A stretch of 49,104 nucleotides of DNA from CAZGYE01 sp964530165 (GCA_964530165.1 CAZGYE010000006.1:1-49104); one strand, 5' to 3'; positions 41,079 to 49,104 are shown, numbered from the stretch's first letter. Numbers and translations: made by a program. The notes: generated by a model from the letters alone, not told the origin.

Positions 41079-42167
41079 TTAGAGAATCTCCAACGTCGGC
41101 ATGGGAGACGTGTCGCCGGCCAGTAACTGTTTGGCGATCTCGATAGCAGTTCGCTCACACACATTCAGCAGGTGCGCGCTGGCCGGGTTATCTTCAGCGA
41201 CGAGGGCCGAAATCTTGCCTTCATCGCACCTGATGCGGATTTCCGCCTCGGTTGGTATCTCGCCGAGGAAGGGTACTCCCAATTCTTCGGCCTTTTTCCG
41301 GGCGCCGCCCCGGCCGAAAATCTCACCGCTCATGTTCTCGATGATTCCCAACACGGGAATCTTCACCTGCCGGAACATGTTGATGGCCTTCATCGCGTCC
41401 AAAAGCGCAACCTGTTGCGGGGTGCAGACCACAACCGCTCCAGCCAACCCGAGCAACTGCGACAATGTCAGTGCGACATCGCCCGTGCCCGGAGGCATGT
41501 CGATGATCAGATAATCGAGCTCGCCCCAGTCGGTTTGCTGCAGAAACTGAGTCAGCAATTTGTGCAACATCGGCCCGCGCCAGATGACCGCCTGGTCTTC
41601 GTTGATCATAAAACCGATCGACATCAGCTTCATCCCGTCTACTTCGACCGGCTCCATGAACTCGATGACCGAACCGTCCGCATTCGTCTTCTCGACCATA
41701 CCCAGTTCGCCGCGCGCGCCGACCAGGTGCGGAATGCTAGGCCCGTAGACGTCCGCATCCAGCAAGCCGACTCGCGCGCCGAAGTGTTTCAAACCGTATG
41801 CCAATGCAGCGGCGACGGTGCTCTTGCCGACGCCCCCCTTTCCACTGCCGACTGCAATGACATTCTGCACTTGCAGTCCAATCCTTCCCCCGGTCTGTCT
41901 GCCGCGAACCGTTGACGAAAAAGTCACACTCACCGAACCCGCGTCGGGAAGCTTGGCTGCCACGGCTGCTTGGACGGCATCTGTGATCCGTTCGCGGTTT
42001 GGATAAGCGGGCGTCGGGAGTTCGACCTGCACGTTGACTCTCCCGTCATCACCGACGGTCGCCCCTTTCAACATTTGCAGATGGTCTAGCGAACGGCCGA
42101 TTTCGGGATCGTGAACGTCTTTCACACTCTCCAGCACTGCCGCCTTGGTGATTGTCCGGTCGGTCAT
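41079..42167 (-). CDS. mrp: Mrp/NBP35 (ApbC-like) Fe-S carrier P-loop ATPase lacking the CxxC pair
   Basis: 362 residues. The N-terminal MIP18/DUF59 domain (DVHDPEIGRSLDHLQMLKGA) is followed by the P-loop GKGGVGKST (109-117, deviant Walker A), LLDADVYGPSIPHLVG and DYLIIDMPPGTGDVALT. These ATPases bind and transfer 4Fe-4S clusters. In most relatives a CxxC after ENMS holds the bridging cluster; here the segment reads ENMSGEIFGRGGARKKAEEL, without it. The start ATG 42167 overlaps the upstream gene's stop by 4 bp. It is near sufS-sufU, as expected for Fe-S biogenesis. Confidence 0.92.
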   Translation of the reverse strand: MTDRTITKAAVLESVKDVHDPEIGRSLDHLQMLKGATVGDDGRVNVQVELPTPAYPNRERITDAVQAAVAAKLPDAGSVSVTFSSTVRGRQTGGRIGLQVQNVIAVGSGKGGVGKSTVAAALAYGLKHFGARVGLLDADVYGPSIPHLVGARGELGMVEKTNADGSVIEFMEPVEVDGMKLMSIGFMINEDQAVIWRGPMLHKLLTQFLQQTDWGELDYLIIDMPPGTGDVALTLSQLLGLAGAVVVCTPQQVALLDAMKAINMFRQVKIPVLGIIENMSGEIFGRGGARKKAEELGVPFLGEIPTEAEIRIRCDEGKISALVAEDNPASAHLLNVCERTAIEIAKQLLAGDTSPMPTLEIL

Positions 42168-42604
42168 CTACTTCTTCTTTCCAATGTCGTTTGTGATCTC
42201 GCAGCGGGTTTTCTCCAGGAGCCGACGGCTGCATCCACCGCACTCCACTGCCGGCGACACAAGCGGGCCAACTCTTCTCCAGAAACAAAGCCCGGCCGGA
42301 AGGCGAGCGTCCCAAGTTCCCGCATCGGCCATTCCAGCTCCGCGATCCTCCCCGAACCGATCACAATGATCGGCAACGAAGAAACTCGGCCGATCAGTCG
42401 TCCCAGAAACTGCAGGCATTCGGCGGCGCCAGCGTCCAGGTCGAGAATGAGGACGCTTTCCGGCGCATCGTCAAGCATCGGTTCGATATCGGCCGCCCGC
42501 CGGCACGATCGGACTCGAATCTCCTCGTCGACGAATTGTCGCTGCATTTCGGGTGTCCAGCGAGGTCGTTTTTCAAGAACGATAACGCATGGCACTGCCA
42601 TCAT
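42164..42604 (-). CDS. Pseudo-receiver-like protein coupled to mrp
   Basis: 146 residues from ATG 42604 (a second ATG follows directly). The pattern resembles a response-regulator receiver: VLILDLDAGAAECLQFLGRL in the place of strand 3 with its Asp, LPIIVIGSG for strand 4 and LGTLAFRPGFVSGEEL for strand 5, but the acidic pair after strand 1 is missing (CVIVLEKRPRW) and the strand-5 lysine is replaced. It is therefore probably not phosphorylated. The stop overlaps the mrp start (ATGA), so translation is coupled. Function unknown. Confidence 0.6.
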   Translation of the reverse strand: MMAVPCVIVLEKRPRWTPEMQRQFVDEEIRVRSCRRAADIEPMLDDAPESVLILDLDAGAAECLQFLGRLIGRVSSLPIIVIGSGRIAELEWPMRELGTLAFRPGFVSGEELARLCRRQWSAVDAAVGSWRKPAARSQTTLERRSR

Positions 42605-42848
42605 GTTGCTTTCTACGGGAACCGAATCGACACGCTGGAATTCTAGGCAGCTCAGTGCCGCAACACAACTTCACCGCGGAGCCTGCTCTGAGCAGCGCAC
42701 GAACAGGGTCTCTTCAGCGCGGCGCACAGGTCCGGCAGGTGATCTGTTGCAGCAAGCCGCCAGGTGAAGACTTGCCCATAATCGCCTGCCCAATTAGGCT
42801 ACGGATGTGAGATGCGTCCCACTGCTTCCTCAACGGAGAACACCTGAG

Positions 42849-43343
42849 ATGAACATGGCAAGTACCCCGTTGGTCGGCATTGTGATAGGCAGCAAATCCG
42901 ACTGGGAGACCATGCAACACACGCGAGACACACTCGCTCTGTTCGAGGTTCCATGCGAATGCAAAGTCCTCTCAGCGCACCGAACGCCGGCGGAGACCAA
43001 GCAGTACGCCACAGCAGCCGAAGAACGCGGCATCGAAGTGCTGATCGCCGCTGCCGGCGGCGCGGCCCATCTGGCGGGCGCCGTCGCCGCGCACACCGTC
43101 TTGCCGGTGCTCGGGGTTCCGATGACAGGTGGGGCGCTGGACGGGCTTGACGCCTTGCTGTCTACTGTACAGATGCCGCAAGGCATTCCGGTTGCCACGC
43201 TGGCGATCGGCAAAGCGGGAGCCGTCAACTCAGCCCTGCTGTCGGTCAGCATTCTATCGGCCGGCCGGCCGGAGTTGCGGCAGCGGCTTCGCGACTACCG
43301 CCGAGGGCAAGCCGAGAAAACCTTGGCGGAACAGCTCGACTAG
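42849..43343 (+). CDS. purE: N5-carboxyaminoimidazole ribonucleotide mutase PurE
   Basis: 164 residues from ATG 42849 (ATG 42855 also possible; GGAG 11 nt before the first). PurE converts N5-CAIR to CAIR in purine synthesis. VGIVIGSKSDWETM, VLSAHRTPAET, AAAGGAAHLAGAVAAHT and GVPMTGGALDGLDALLS are the class I signature segments, with the catalytic His in SAHRTP. purK is not adjacent. It stands alone between the mrp pair and the Cys-rich protein. Confidence 0.96.
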   Translation: MNMASTPLVGIVIGSKSDWETMQHTRDTLALFEVPCECKVLSAHRTPAETKQYATAAEERGIEVLIAAAGGAAHLAGAVAAHTVLPVLGVPMTGGALDGLDALLSTVQMPQGIPVATLAIGKAGAVNSALLSVSILSAGRPELRQRLRDYRRGQAEKTLAEQLD

Positions 43344-43586
43344 TAGCCGCAGCCGCCGCAAAAATCGGCACAATCGCTGCATTTGTCTGTGATTCGGCGA
43401 TCTCACACGTTCCGCTCATTTTGTGTAATAGGCGACGGTTTACAAAGCCGAAGAACACGAGCAGCGTTTAACAATTTGACAACTGAGCGTTGGACTTCCT
43501 GTCGTGTCGGCGGACGAGCGTTCCCGAAACAACACCAGGAGTTCCTCACGTTCGTCCCGGAAAAAGTTTTCTAGGAGAAGCCCCGA

Positions 43587-44100
43587 ATGAAATGGTTGAC
43601 ACTCACTGCTGCGATGATGGTCTGTGCCATCAGCGCCAACGAGGCGGATGCCGGTCTGTTCGACTGGTACCACAAGGACAACGGTTGCTGTGCGCCGGCA
43701 CCCAAGTGCTGCGCTCCCGCACCGAAATGCTGCGCTCCCGCACCCAAGTGCTGCAAACCGGCACCCAAGTGCTGCGCTCCGGCACCCAAGTGCTGCGCTC
43801 CGGCTCCCAAGTGCTGCGCTCCGGCACCCAAGTGCTGCGCTCCGGCTCCCAAGTGCTGCGNNNNNNNNNNNNNNNNNNNNNNNNNNNNNNNNNNNNNNNN
43901 NNNNNNNNNNNNNNNNNNNNNNNNNNNNNNNNNNNNNNNNNNNNNNNNNNNNNNNNNNNNCTCCGGCACACAAGTGCTGCGCTCCGGCACCCAATTGCTG
44001 CGCTCCGACACATCACAGCTGGTTCAAGCGACATGACAACTGTGATCGTTGTGGTGGAAGCGGTCACGATAGTTTCCTGAGCGGACTGTTCAACCGCTAG
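43587..44100 (+). CDS. Secreted cysteine-rich CCAPAPK-repeat protein, interrupted by an assembly gap
   Basis: ATG 43587 behind AGGAG. A signal peptide (MKWLTLTAAMMVCAISANEA) and a short GLFDWYHKDN segment lead into at least ten CCAPAPK-like heptads (21-bp DNA period, one KPAPK variant). The 100-N gap at 43861-43960 falls inside the repeats; the frame before and after the gap differs by one base, so the gap length is nominal and the true repeat number unknown. After the gap the frame ending at TAG 44098-44100 continues AHKCCAPAPNCCAPTHHSWF and ends with a CxxCGGSG motif (CDRCGGSGHDSF) and GLFNR. A structural, possibly disulfide-linked or metal-binding envelope protein; function inferred only. 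Confidence 0.75.
43861..43960. other. Assembly gap (100 N)
   Basis: Exactly 100 unknown bases within a tandem-repeat region, a placeholder length set by scaffolding. The collapse of 21-bp repeats is the likely cause. Confidence 0.98.
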
Positions 44101-44453
44101 GACCACGACTGCGGGTGCTCGGCAGGACGAATTGCTGAGAATGATTGGCCCGTCCGGGCCGCGGAATCTCGGCTGCTTCGAGAACGTGAGGTGATGCCTG
44201 GGGAAGACGGGTTCTTCTCCAGGCATACTCCACACCGGAACCGATTAAACAGGTCGGGGGGTGCGTGACCAGACCTCACTTTGACTTTCCTCGCCGAAAG
44301 CCACCCTCTTCGTTCGCGACATTGAAAAGGTGCAGTGTTCCTCATTGGAACGGCACCTTTTTTCTTTCTTTGCCGGCTGGCGGAATCTTCTCCGGTTGCC
44401 CACAATTGGCACATCCGAACCGTTGGACTTTTCAACTTTTGGACTCTTAGGCC
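44101..44453. other. Intergenic region with terminator
   Basis: About 350 bp between the Cys-rich gene and the aminotransferase. Apart from the terminator at 44325-44366 I see no supported gene. Confidence 0.5.
44325..44366 (+). terminator. Rho-independent terminator
   Basis: Stem AAAAGGTGC (44325-44333) with GCACCTTTT (44353-44361), an upper stem GTTCC/GGAAC around loop TCATT, followed by a T-run. It ends transcription from the left, or isolates the aminotransferase gene. Confidence 0.75.
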
Positions 44454-45569
44454 ATGAGCGACCATTGGATTGCCGAGCGGATGCACCGGATCGATGCATC
44501 CGGTATCCGCAAGGTGTTCGACCTGGCGGCCGAGATGACCCATCCCATCAACCTGAGCATCGGCCAGCCGCATTTCGATACACCGCAGCCGATCAAGGAC
44601 GCGTTGTCGCAGGCCGTTCAAGCCGGCAAGAACGCATACAGCCAGACGCAGGGCATCCGGCCGTTGATCGAAAAGATCCAGGCCCAGGTCGATGAAACCT
44701 ACGGGCATTCGGACCGCAAGGTGTTTATCTCCAGCGGCAGCAGCGGCGGGCTAACGCTCGCGCTGTGTGTGCTGGTCGATCCGGGCGACGAGGTGATCAT
44801 CCTCGATCCCTACTTCGTGATGTACAAACACCTGACGGCCCTGGCCGGCGGCAAAGTTGTGTTGATCGACAGCTACCCCGATTTTCGCATCGACGTCGAC
44901 AAAGTCCGGGCCGCCGTCACCGACCGTACCAAGGTCATCCTCTCCAACAGCCCATGCAACCCGACCGGCGCCGTCGCCGCTGAGCAGGAGCTGCGCGGGC
45001 TGGCCGAGCTGGCTGCTGAGAAAAACGTCGCGCTCGTCAGCGACGAGATCTACCGCTCGTTCTGTTACGACCGGCCGTTTGTCAGCCCGGCTCGTTGGAA
45101 CGACCGGACGATCGTGATCGACGGGTTCAGCAAGTCGTATTCGATGACCGGCTTGCGGCTCGGCTTCGTTCACGGGCCGGAAGAGATCATGCAGCAGATG
45201 ACCAAGCTGCAGCAGTTCACGTTCGTCTGCGCGCCGCACCCTGTGCAGTGGGCCGGGCTGGCGGCATTGGACTGCGACGCGACCGACCGCGTCGAGGAGT
45301 ATCGTCGCAAACGCGATTTTCTGCTCTCCCAACTCAGCGATGACTTCGAGATTGCCGGTGCCGGCGGCGCGTTTTACCTGTTTGTGAAAGCTCCCTGGGG
45401 CACCGGCACCGAGTTCGTCACCGAAGCGATCCGCAACAACCTGCTAATCATCCCCGGCAACGTATTCAGCGCCCGCGACACACACTTCCGCATTTCCTAC
45501 GCCGCTGAAGATGATACATTACGGGATGGCGTAGAAGTACTGCGCAAATTGGCGAAGCACAGGCCGTAG
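44454..45569 (+). CDS. Class I/II pyridoxal-phosphate aminotransferase
   Basis: 371 residues from ATG 44454. Fold-type I motifs: INLSIGQPHFDTP near the N-terminus, SSGSSGGLTLAL (phosphate site), LSNSPCNPTGAV with the NPTG at 169-172, LVSDEIYRSF, and PLP-binding Lys227 in DGFSKSYSMTGLRLGF. It resembles aspartate/aromatic aminotransferases of the Ibeta-gamma kind; the substrate cannot be assigned. The ATPase gene starts 19 bp downstream but appears unrelated in function. Confidence 0.93.
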   Translation: MSDHWIAERMHRIDASGIRKVFDLAAEMTHPINLSIGQPHFDTPQPIKDALSQAVQAGKNAYSQTQGIRPLIEKIQAQVDETYGHSDRKVFISSGSSGGLTLALCVLVDPGDEVIILDPYFVMYKHLTALAGGKVVLIDSYPDFRIDVDKVRAAVTDRTKVILSNSPCNPTGAVAAEQELRGLAELAAEKNVALVSDEIYRSFCYDRPFVSPARWNDRTIVIDGFSKSYSMTGLRLGFVHGPEEIMQQMTKLQQFTFVCAPHPVQWAGLAALDCDATDRVEEYRRKRDFLLSQLSDDFEIAGAGGAFYLFVKAPWGTGTEFVTEAIRNNLLIIPGNVFSARDTHFRISYAAEDDTLRDGVEVLRKLAKHRP

Positions 45570-45588
45570 CTGCGAAAGGGATTGTGCT

Positions 45589-46947
45589 ATGCAGGGGAAG
45601 CGATTGATCCAGACGATCCAGTTGAAGAACTTTCTTTCGTTTGGCCCCGATGCCGAACCAATCGAGCTGCAGCCGCTTAACGTATTAATCGGTCCAAACG
45701 GCTCTGGGAAATCTAACCTGATCGAGGGCGTCAGCCTGCTGAGAGCAGCGCCCAAGGATTTGGCCAGGGTCATCCGGGCTGGAGGAGGGACCGCGGACTG
45801 GCTCTGGAAAGGGGGCGCACGAAACCAAGTCGTTGGCTCCGGCGGCGGTTTCGGATCGGGATCAGGCTTGGGTTTCGGATCTGGTTCAGGCGGCGGGTCT
45901 CGTTCCGGCTCTGGGCTTGGTTCAGGCGCCGGTCCTGCGTCCGCGCCAATCGCCGAAGTCAATACCACAATCGCATATCCAGATCGGAAAACGCCTTTGC
46001 GTCACCGTTTCAGCTTCACATTGGCAGGTCAACGGTTTGAAATCGTCGACGAAGCCATCGAGAACGAGCAATCGTTTCCTGAGCAGCAGCAGGAGGCGTC
46101 GTCCTTCTATTACCGTTTTCAACAGGGAAATCCGGTTCTGACAGTCCCACCAGACCCAGGTAAGTCGAAACGAGCACGCGGTCTCAAGAAGTCCGAACTA
46201 CGTATCAAGCGGCGTTTGAGCCGGGGAAATTTGGATGCGGAGCAATCCATCCTCTCACAGCGCAAGGACCCCGATCTCTATCCCGAAATCACGTATCTCG
46301 GAAAAGCGCTTCAAAGCATCCGCCTCTATCGAGAATGGCGTTTCGGCCGGAGCACGCCGCTGAGAGAACCACAACGTGCCGATCAGGAGGAAGACTTCCT
46401 CGTCGAAAACGCTAGAAACCTCGGTTTGATTCTGAATGACTTAGCCAACCGGCCTGGGACAAAGAGGCTTCTCGTCGAGCGCCTTCGAGAGTTCTACGAG
46501 CCGGTCGTCGACTTCAACACCAAGATTTACGCCGGGCACGTGCAGATCTACTTGCTTGAAAAGAACCTCATTGATTCCGTCCCGGCGACACGTCTGTCCG
46601 ATGGGATGCTGCGGTACATGTGCTTATTGGCAATACTCTGCCATCCCGATCCTCCTCCGCTGGTATGCATCGAGGAGCCGGAATTGGGCCTCCACCCGGA
46701 TATCATGCCCACAATTGCCGAACTGTTGATTGACGCATCGCAACGGACTCAACTGATCGTGACGACTCATTCGGATCAGTTAGTGTCGGAACTGACCGAA
46801 GTCCCTCAAGCCGTGCTGGTGTGCGAGCGATTCCCCAGCGGAACAGTGATGCGTCGATTGGCGCCTGAGCGACTCAAGGAGTGGCTGAAGAAATACACTC
46901 TCGGTGAATTGTGGCGGATGGGAGAGATCGGGGGAAACCGATGGTGA
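45589..46947 (+). CDS. AAA family ATPase (OLD/AAA15/21-like), first gene of an ATPase/TOPRIM-like pair
   Basis: 452 residues. It starts with the SMC/RecF-type motif LIQTIQLKNFLSFGPDAEPI and Walker A GPNGSGKS (35-42). The ABC-type signature region is TRLSDGMLRYMCLL; Walker B is LVCIEEPELGLHP (358-370), with the H-loop VTTHSDQLV after it. Residues about 83-118 form an unusual Gly/Ser-rich stretch in the lobe between Walker A and the next strand. The stop overlaps the start of the next gene (ATGGTGA). ATPases of this kind with a small nuclease-like partner occur in anti-phage systems (OLD, PARIS, AbiL and RloA types). Confidence 0.88.
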   Translation: MQGKRLIQTIQLKNFLSFGPDAEPIELQPLNVLIGPNGSGKSNLIEGVSLLRAAPKDLARVIRAGGGTADWLWKGGARNQVVGSGGGFGSGSGLGFGSGSGGGSRSGSGLGSGAGPASAPIAEVNTTIAYPDRKTPLRHRFSFTLAGQRFEIVDEAIENEQSFPEQQQEASSFYYRFQQGNPVLTVPPDPGKSKRARGLKKSELRIKRRLSRGNLDAEQSILSQRKDPDLYPEITYLGKALQSIRLYREWRFGRSTPLREPQRADQEEDFLVENARNLGLILNDLANRPGTKRLLVERLREFYEPVVDFNTKIYAGHVQIYLLEKNLIDSVPATRLSDGMLRYMCLLAILCHPDPPPLVCIEEPELGLHPDIMPTIAELLIDASQRTQLIVTTHSDQLVSELTEVPQAVLVCERFPSGTVMRRLAPERLKEWLKKYTLGELWRMGEIGGNRW

Positions 46948-47573
46948 AGGAGATTTACATTTACGTCGAAGGGGGCGGCAACCAACAACGAACGAAGAAG
47001 CGCCTGCAAACGGCCTTCAGCGAGTTTTTTGCTGAGCTACGTTCACGGGCCCGCGAGAGAACCATTCACTGGAGTATTCTTGCGTGTGGGAGCTGCGATG
47101 CAACGCTGGACCGACACAAGACTCGTCTCAGATCCGACCCAGAGGCTTGCGTCTTTCTTCTCGTGGACTCCGACGGACCCGTTCCAAAGACGGCGAGTCC
47201 ATGGCAGTACATGGAGCAGAACAACCCGAATTGGAGCAAACCAAAAGGCTCTGATGACAAGCACTGTCATTTGATGGTTCAAATGACGGAGGCCTGGTTC
47301 CTCGCCGACCGAGAAAGACTGCAGCAATTCTACGGACAGGGATTCCACGCACGTGCTCTGTCGAAGACCGGCGACGTTGAGGCGATCCCACAGGGTACGC
47401 TCGCAAAGGCTCTGAAGAAGGCAACGCAGAAGACTCAAAAGGGAGCGTACCACAAGACAAAGCACGCTCCACTCATACTCAAGACGATTCGCCTTCGTGA
47501 AGTTCAGAAGAAGGCAAGCTATTGCCGTCGATTCGTCGATATTGTGAAGACCGAAATCGACAGCGACGAGTAG
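46941..47573 (+). CDS. DUF4276-type protein with TOPRIM-like motifs, partner of the AAA ATPase
   Basis: 210 residues from ATG 46941, coupled by a 7-bp overlap to the ATPase. The start MVKEIYIYVEGGGNQQRTK places Glu10 like the TOPRIM glutamate, and VFLLVDSDGP supplies the DxD pair (Asp76, Asp78). HCHLMVQMTEAWFLADRERL is a further segment I recall from the DUF4276 family (PF14103). A Lys-rich region follows. TOPRIM folds cut or join nucleic acid or bind metal, so this is the likely effector, with the ATPase as sensor or regulator. Activity is inferred. The MoxR-type gene converges 15 bp downstream. Confidence 0.82.
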   Translation: MVKEIYIYVEGGGNQQRTKKRLQTAFSEFFAELRSRARERTIHWSILACGSCDATLDRHKTRLRSDPEACVFLLVDSDGPVPKTASPWQYMEQNNPNWSKPKGSDDKHCHLMVQMTEAWFLADRERLQQFYGQGFHARALSKTGDVEAIPQGTLAKALKKATQKTQKGAYHKTKHAPLILKTIRLREVQKKASYCRRFVDIVKTEIDSDE

Positions 47574-47588
47574 CAGAATGGGTGGTGC

Positions 47589-49016
47589 TCACAGACCGTA
47601 CGTCGCCGATGCGATTTTCCGTTTCTTGTTCAACCGGTTGTGGCAGTAGAGTCCGTCGAGGATGAACTCGGCGATGCTGGCTTCGAGTTGCCGCATTTGG
47701 GGGCCGGCGGCCAGTTCGGGTTCCCATTCGGCTGCGATGCTCGTGACCTGTTTGCGGAAGCCGCGAATGCCTTCGGTGCGGCGGAGAGACTCGTCCGAGG
47801 TGACGCGGTCGCCCACCTCCAGGGTTTCGCCGTTCTCGAAGTGCTCGACGACGTTACGGAACCGTTTCGGAGAGAGGTGCTGATCGAACACGTTCTTGAC
47901 CGCCTCTTCCAGAATGCGGACGAGCAGCCAGTCTTCCTGGCCGGTTTCTTCGGTCATGTTCAGTTCCAGCTTGCCGCGAGAGCTGGCCGCCAGATACGCC
48001 AAGTCGCTGATGCGGGCCACTACGTGTGGCTCACCAAGCAGCGCGGCCCGGCGTTCGGCGCTGGAGATCATGTTCTCGAAGTTGGCGATCGACATACGGA
48101 CGCTCACGCCGGAGGACTGGTTAATGTGCGGGCTGCTCCGCGCCAACCGGGAAGTCTCCTCGATAATCTCTTTCATAAAGTGCGGCACGATGACGGACGG
48201 TTCGGTATCGCGGTCGGTCCAGGCGTTTTCGTCGGTGATCTGTATGCCCACCTCGCGGGTGAGCGGATAGTGTGTGCGGATGACCGAGCCGATGCGGTCC
48301 TTCAAAGGCGTCACGATACGGCCGCGGTTGGTGTAATCTTCCGGATTGGCGCTGAAGACCATGCACAAATCGAGCCCCAAACGGATGGGAAAGCCGCGAA
48401 TCTGCACGTCCCGCTCTTCGAGCACGTTGAACAGCCCCACCTGAATCTTCGGGCTCAGATCGGGCAATTCGTTCATGCAGAAAACGCCGCGGTTGCTGCG
48501 GGGAATCAACCCGAAGTGCATCACGTCTTCGCTGGCGAGGTGTCTTCCTTCGGCATGTTTGATCAGGTCGATTTCGCCGATGAGGTCGGCAATGGTGACG
48601 TCGGGCGTGGACAGCTTTTCGTGATAGCGTCTTTCGCGGCCGATCCACTCGATGGGGCAATCGTCCTCCTTTGCTCCGATCAGGTCGCGGGCAAACTTCG
48701 AGATCGGCGCAAATGGATCGTCGTTGACCTCGGAACCGGCCACCACAGGAATCACATCGTCCAGCAGGCCCGCCAGCAGTCGCAGCATGCGGGTCTTGCC
48801 TTGTCCGCGGAGTCCGAGAAACAGCATGTCGTGCCGGGAAAGGACGGCATTTTGAACCTGCGGGATGACGGTTTCGTCGTAGCCGATGATGCCCGGAAAC
48901 AGCTTCTCGCCGCGAGCGATTTTCGCCAGCAGATTGCGGCGCATTTCCATTTTGACGCTGGTAGGCCGGTATCCGCTCTCGCGCAATTCGCCAAGGATAC
49001 GGGGTCGGTCGGTCAT
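47589..49016 (-). CDS. MoxR/ChlI-type AAA+ ATPase
   Basis: 475 residues from ATG 49016. Walker A is GLRGQGKT (68-75) after MLFL; the Walker B and sensor region is GVFCMNELPDLSPKIQVGLF and LGLDLCMVFSANPEDYTNRG, which matches the magnesium-chelatase subunit I/MoxR clade. DRIGSVIRTHYPLTRE is typical of this group. The C-terminal 180 residues are helical. Such ATPases work with a von Willebrand factor A-domain protein, which may lie beyond the right edge or elsewhere. Substrate unknown; a chelatase role is not indicated. Confidence 0.88.
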   Translation of the reverse strand: MTDRPRILGELRESGYRPTSVKMEMRRNLLAKIARGEKLFPGIIGYDETVIPQVQNAVLSRHDMLFLGLRGQGKTRMLRLLAGLLDDVIPVVAGSEVNDDPFAPISKFARDLIGAKEDDCPIEWIGRERRYHEKLSTPDVTIADLIGEIDLIKHAEGRHLASEDVMHFGLIPRSNRGVFCMNELPDLSPKIQVGLFNVLEERDVQIRGFPIRLGLDLCMVFSANPEDYTNRGRIVTPLKDRIGSVIRTHYPLTREVGIQITDENAWTDRDTEPSVIVPHFMKEIIEETSRLARSSPHINQSSGVSVRMSIANFENMISSAERRAALLGEPHVVARISDLAYLAASSRGKLELNMTEETGQEDWLLVRILEEAVKNVFDQHLSPKRFRNVVEHFENGETLEVGDRVTSDESLRRTEGIRGFRKQVTSIAAEWEPELAAGPQMRQLEASIAEFILDGLYCHNRLNKKRKIASATYGL

Positions 49017-49104
49017 GTCGCGGAACTCGGGTTGGGAGGTTACGATTTGGTAACTGTTTAGCCGAATGCAGTGATGAGGAAATTAGGAATTCAGGAAGAC
49101 AGGA

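Noticed and set aside
43476..43504. TTGACA before the Cys-rich gene as a promoter
   Set aside because: The -35 match is perfect but nothing at 16-18 bp spacing resembles a -10 box.
43680..44010. CRISPR-like periodic repeats
   Set aside because: The 21-bp period is continuous coding repeat (CCAPAPK) without unique spacers.
46941..47573. Identification as RloB or AriB (DUF4435)
   Set aside because: The N-terminus and the TEAWFLAD segment fit the DUF4276 type better; the resemblance is limited to TOPRIM-like motifs and the ATPase partner.
47640..49061. 473-residue + strand open frame opposite the MoxR-type gene
   Set aside because: Antisense shadow; the minus-strand protein has Walker motifs and a proper start.

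Overview
The window reads as a stretch of chromosome from a planctomycete (Planctomycetota, probably Pirellulales-like). It is GC-rich with short, mixed-strand operons. The supporting content is a DUF1571 protein, a secreted protein with two YHS-like domains, a CxPxR sulfatase, a secreted SUMF1-like protein, a sugar isomerase/Gfo-Idh-MocA cluster, an SppA protease next to an ECF sigma factor, and a secreted CCAPAPK-repeat protein. fliM implies a flagellated cell. I see no rRNA or tRNA gene and no CRISPR array. A 100-N assembly gap lies at 43861-43960.

Layout. 1-7.5 kb: DUF1571 protein, tail-specific protease, a SUMF1-like plus TIM-barrel pair, and ApbE. 7.5-13.7 kb: proline catabolism (PutA type) and arginine biosynthesis (argJ, argC), with a toxin-antitoxin pair between argJ and argC. 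13.9-19.6 kb: three carbohydrate genes (cupin/phosphomannose-isomerase-like, sugar-phosphate isomerase-like, Gfo/Idh/MocA oxidoreductase), interrupted by a REP-associated transposase with its palindromes and by an islet of a four-helix-bundle protein plus an endonuclease III-like glycosylase. 19.6-25.2 kb: greA, a small acidic protein, an FHA-GAF-sigma54 activator, then proA overlapping fliM. 25.3-27.7 kb: infC-rpmI-rplT-pheS, without pheT. 27.7-36.3 kb: inositol-phosphate synthase, a methyltransferase-like protein, the YHS protein, sppA, an ECF sigma factor and the sulfatase. 36.6-42.6 kb: typA, an IS1380-type remnant, and an Fe-S cluster neighbourhood (sufS-sufU, mrp, pseudo-receiver). 42.8-49 kb: purE, the Cys-rich repeat protein, an aminotransferase, an ATPase/TOPRIM-like gene pair resembling anti-phage systems, and a MoxR-type ATPase.

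The most distinctive feature is small palindromic DNA. At least three REP-like families are present. One (stem CGACA..TGTCG with a TTTGGG flank) lies in four upstream and four inverted downstream copies around the transposase at 15303-15857 and recurs near 10.5, 36.4 and 41.0 kb with stem-preserving base changes. Two others carry a GTAG tetranucleotide directly before the stem (about 1.4 kb; 34.5 and 36.4 kb). Separately, 21-bp tandem repeats built on a 5+3+5 palindrome sit in frame inside apbE and pheS. The best candidate for a less-described functional system is the ATPase/DUF4276-type pair at 45.6-47.6 kb.
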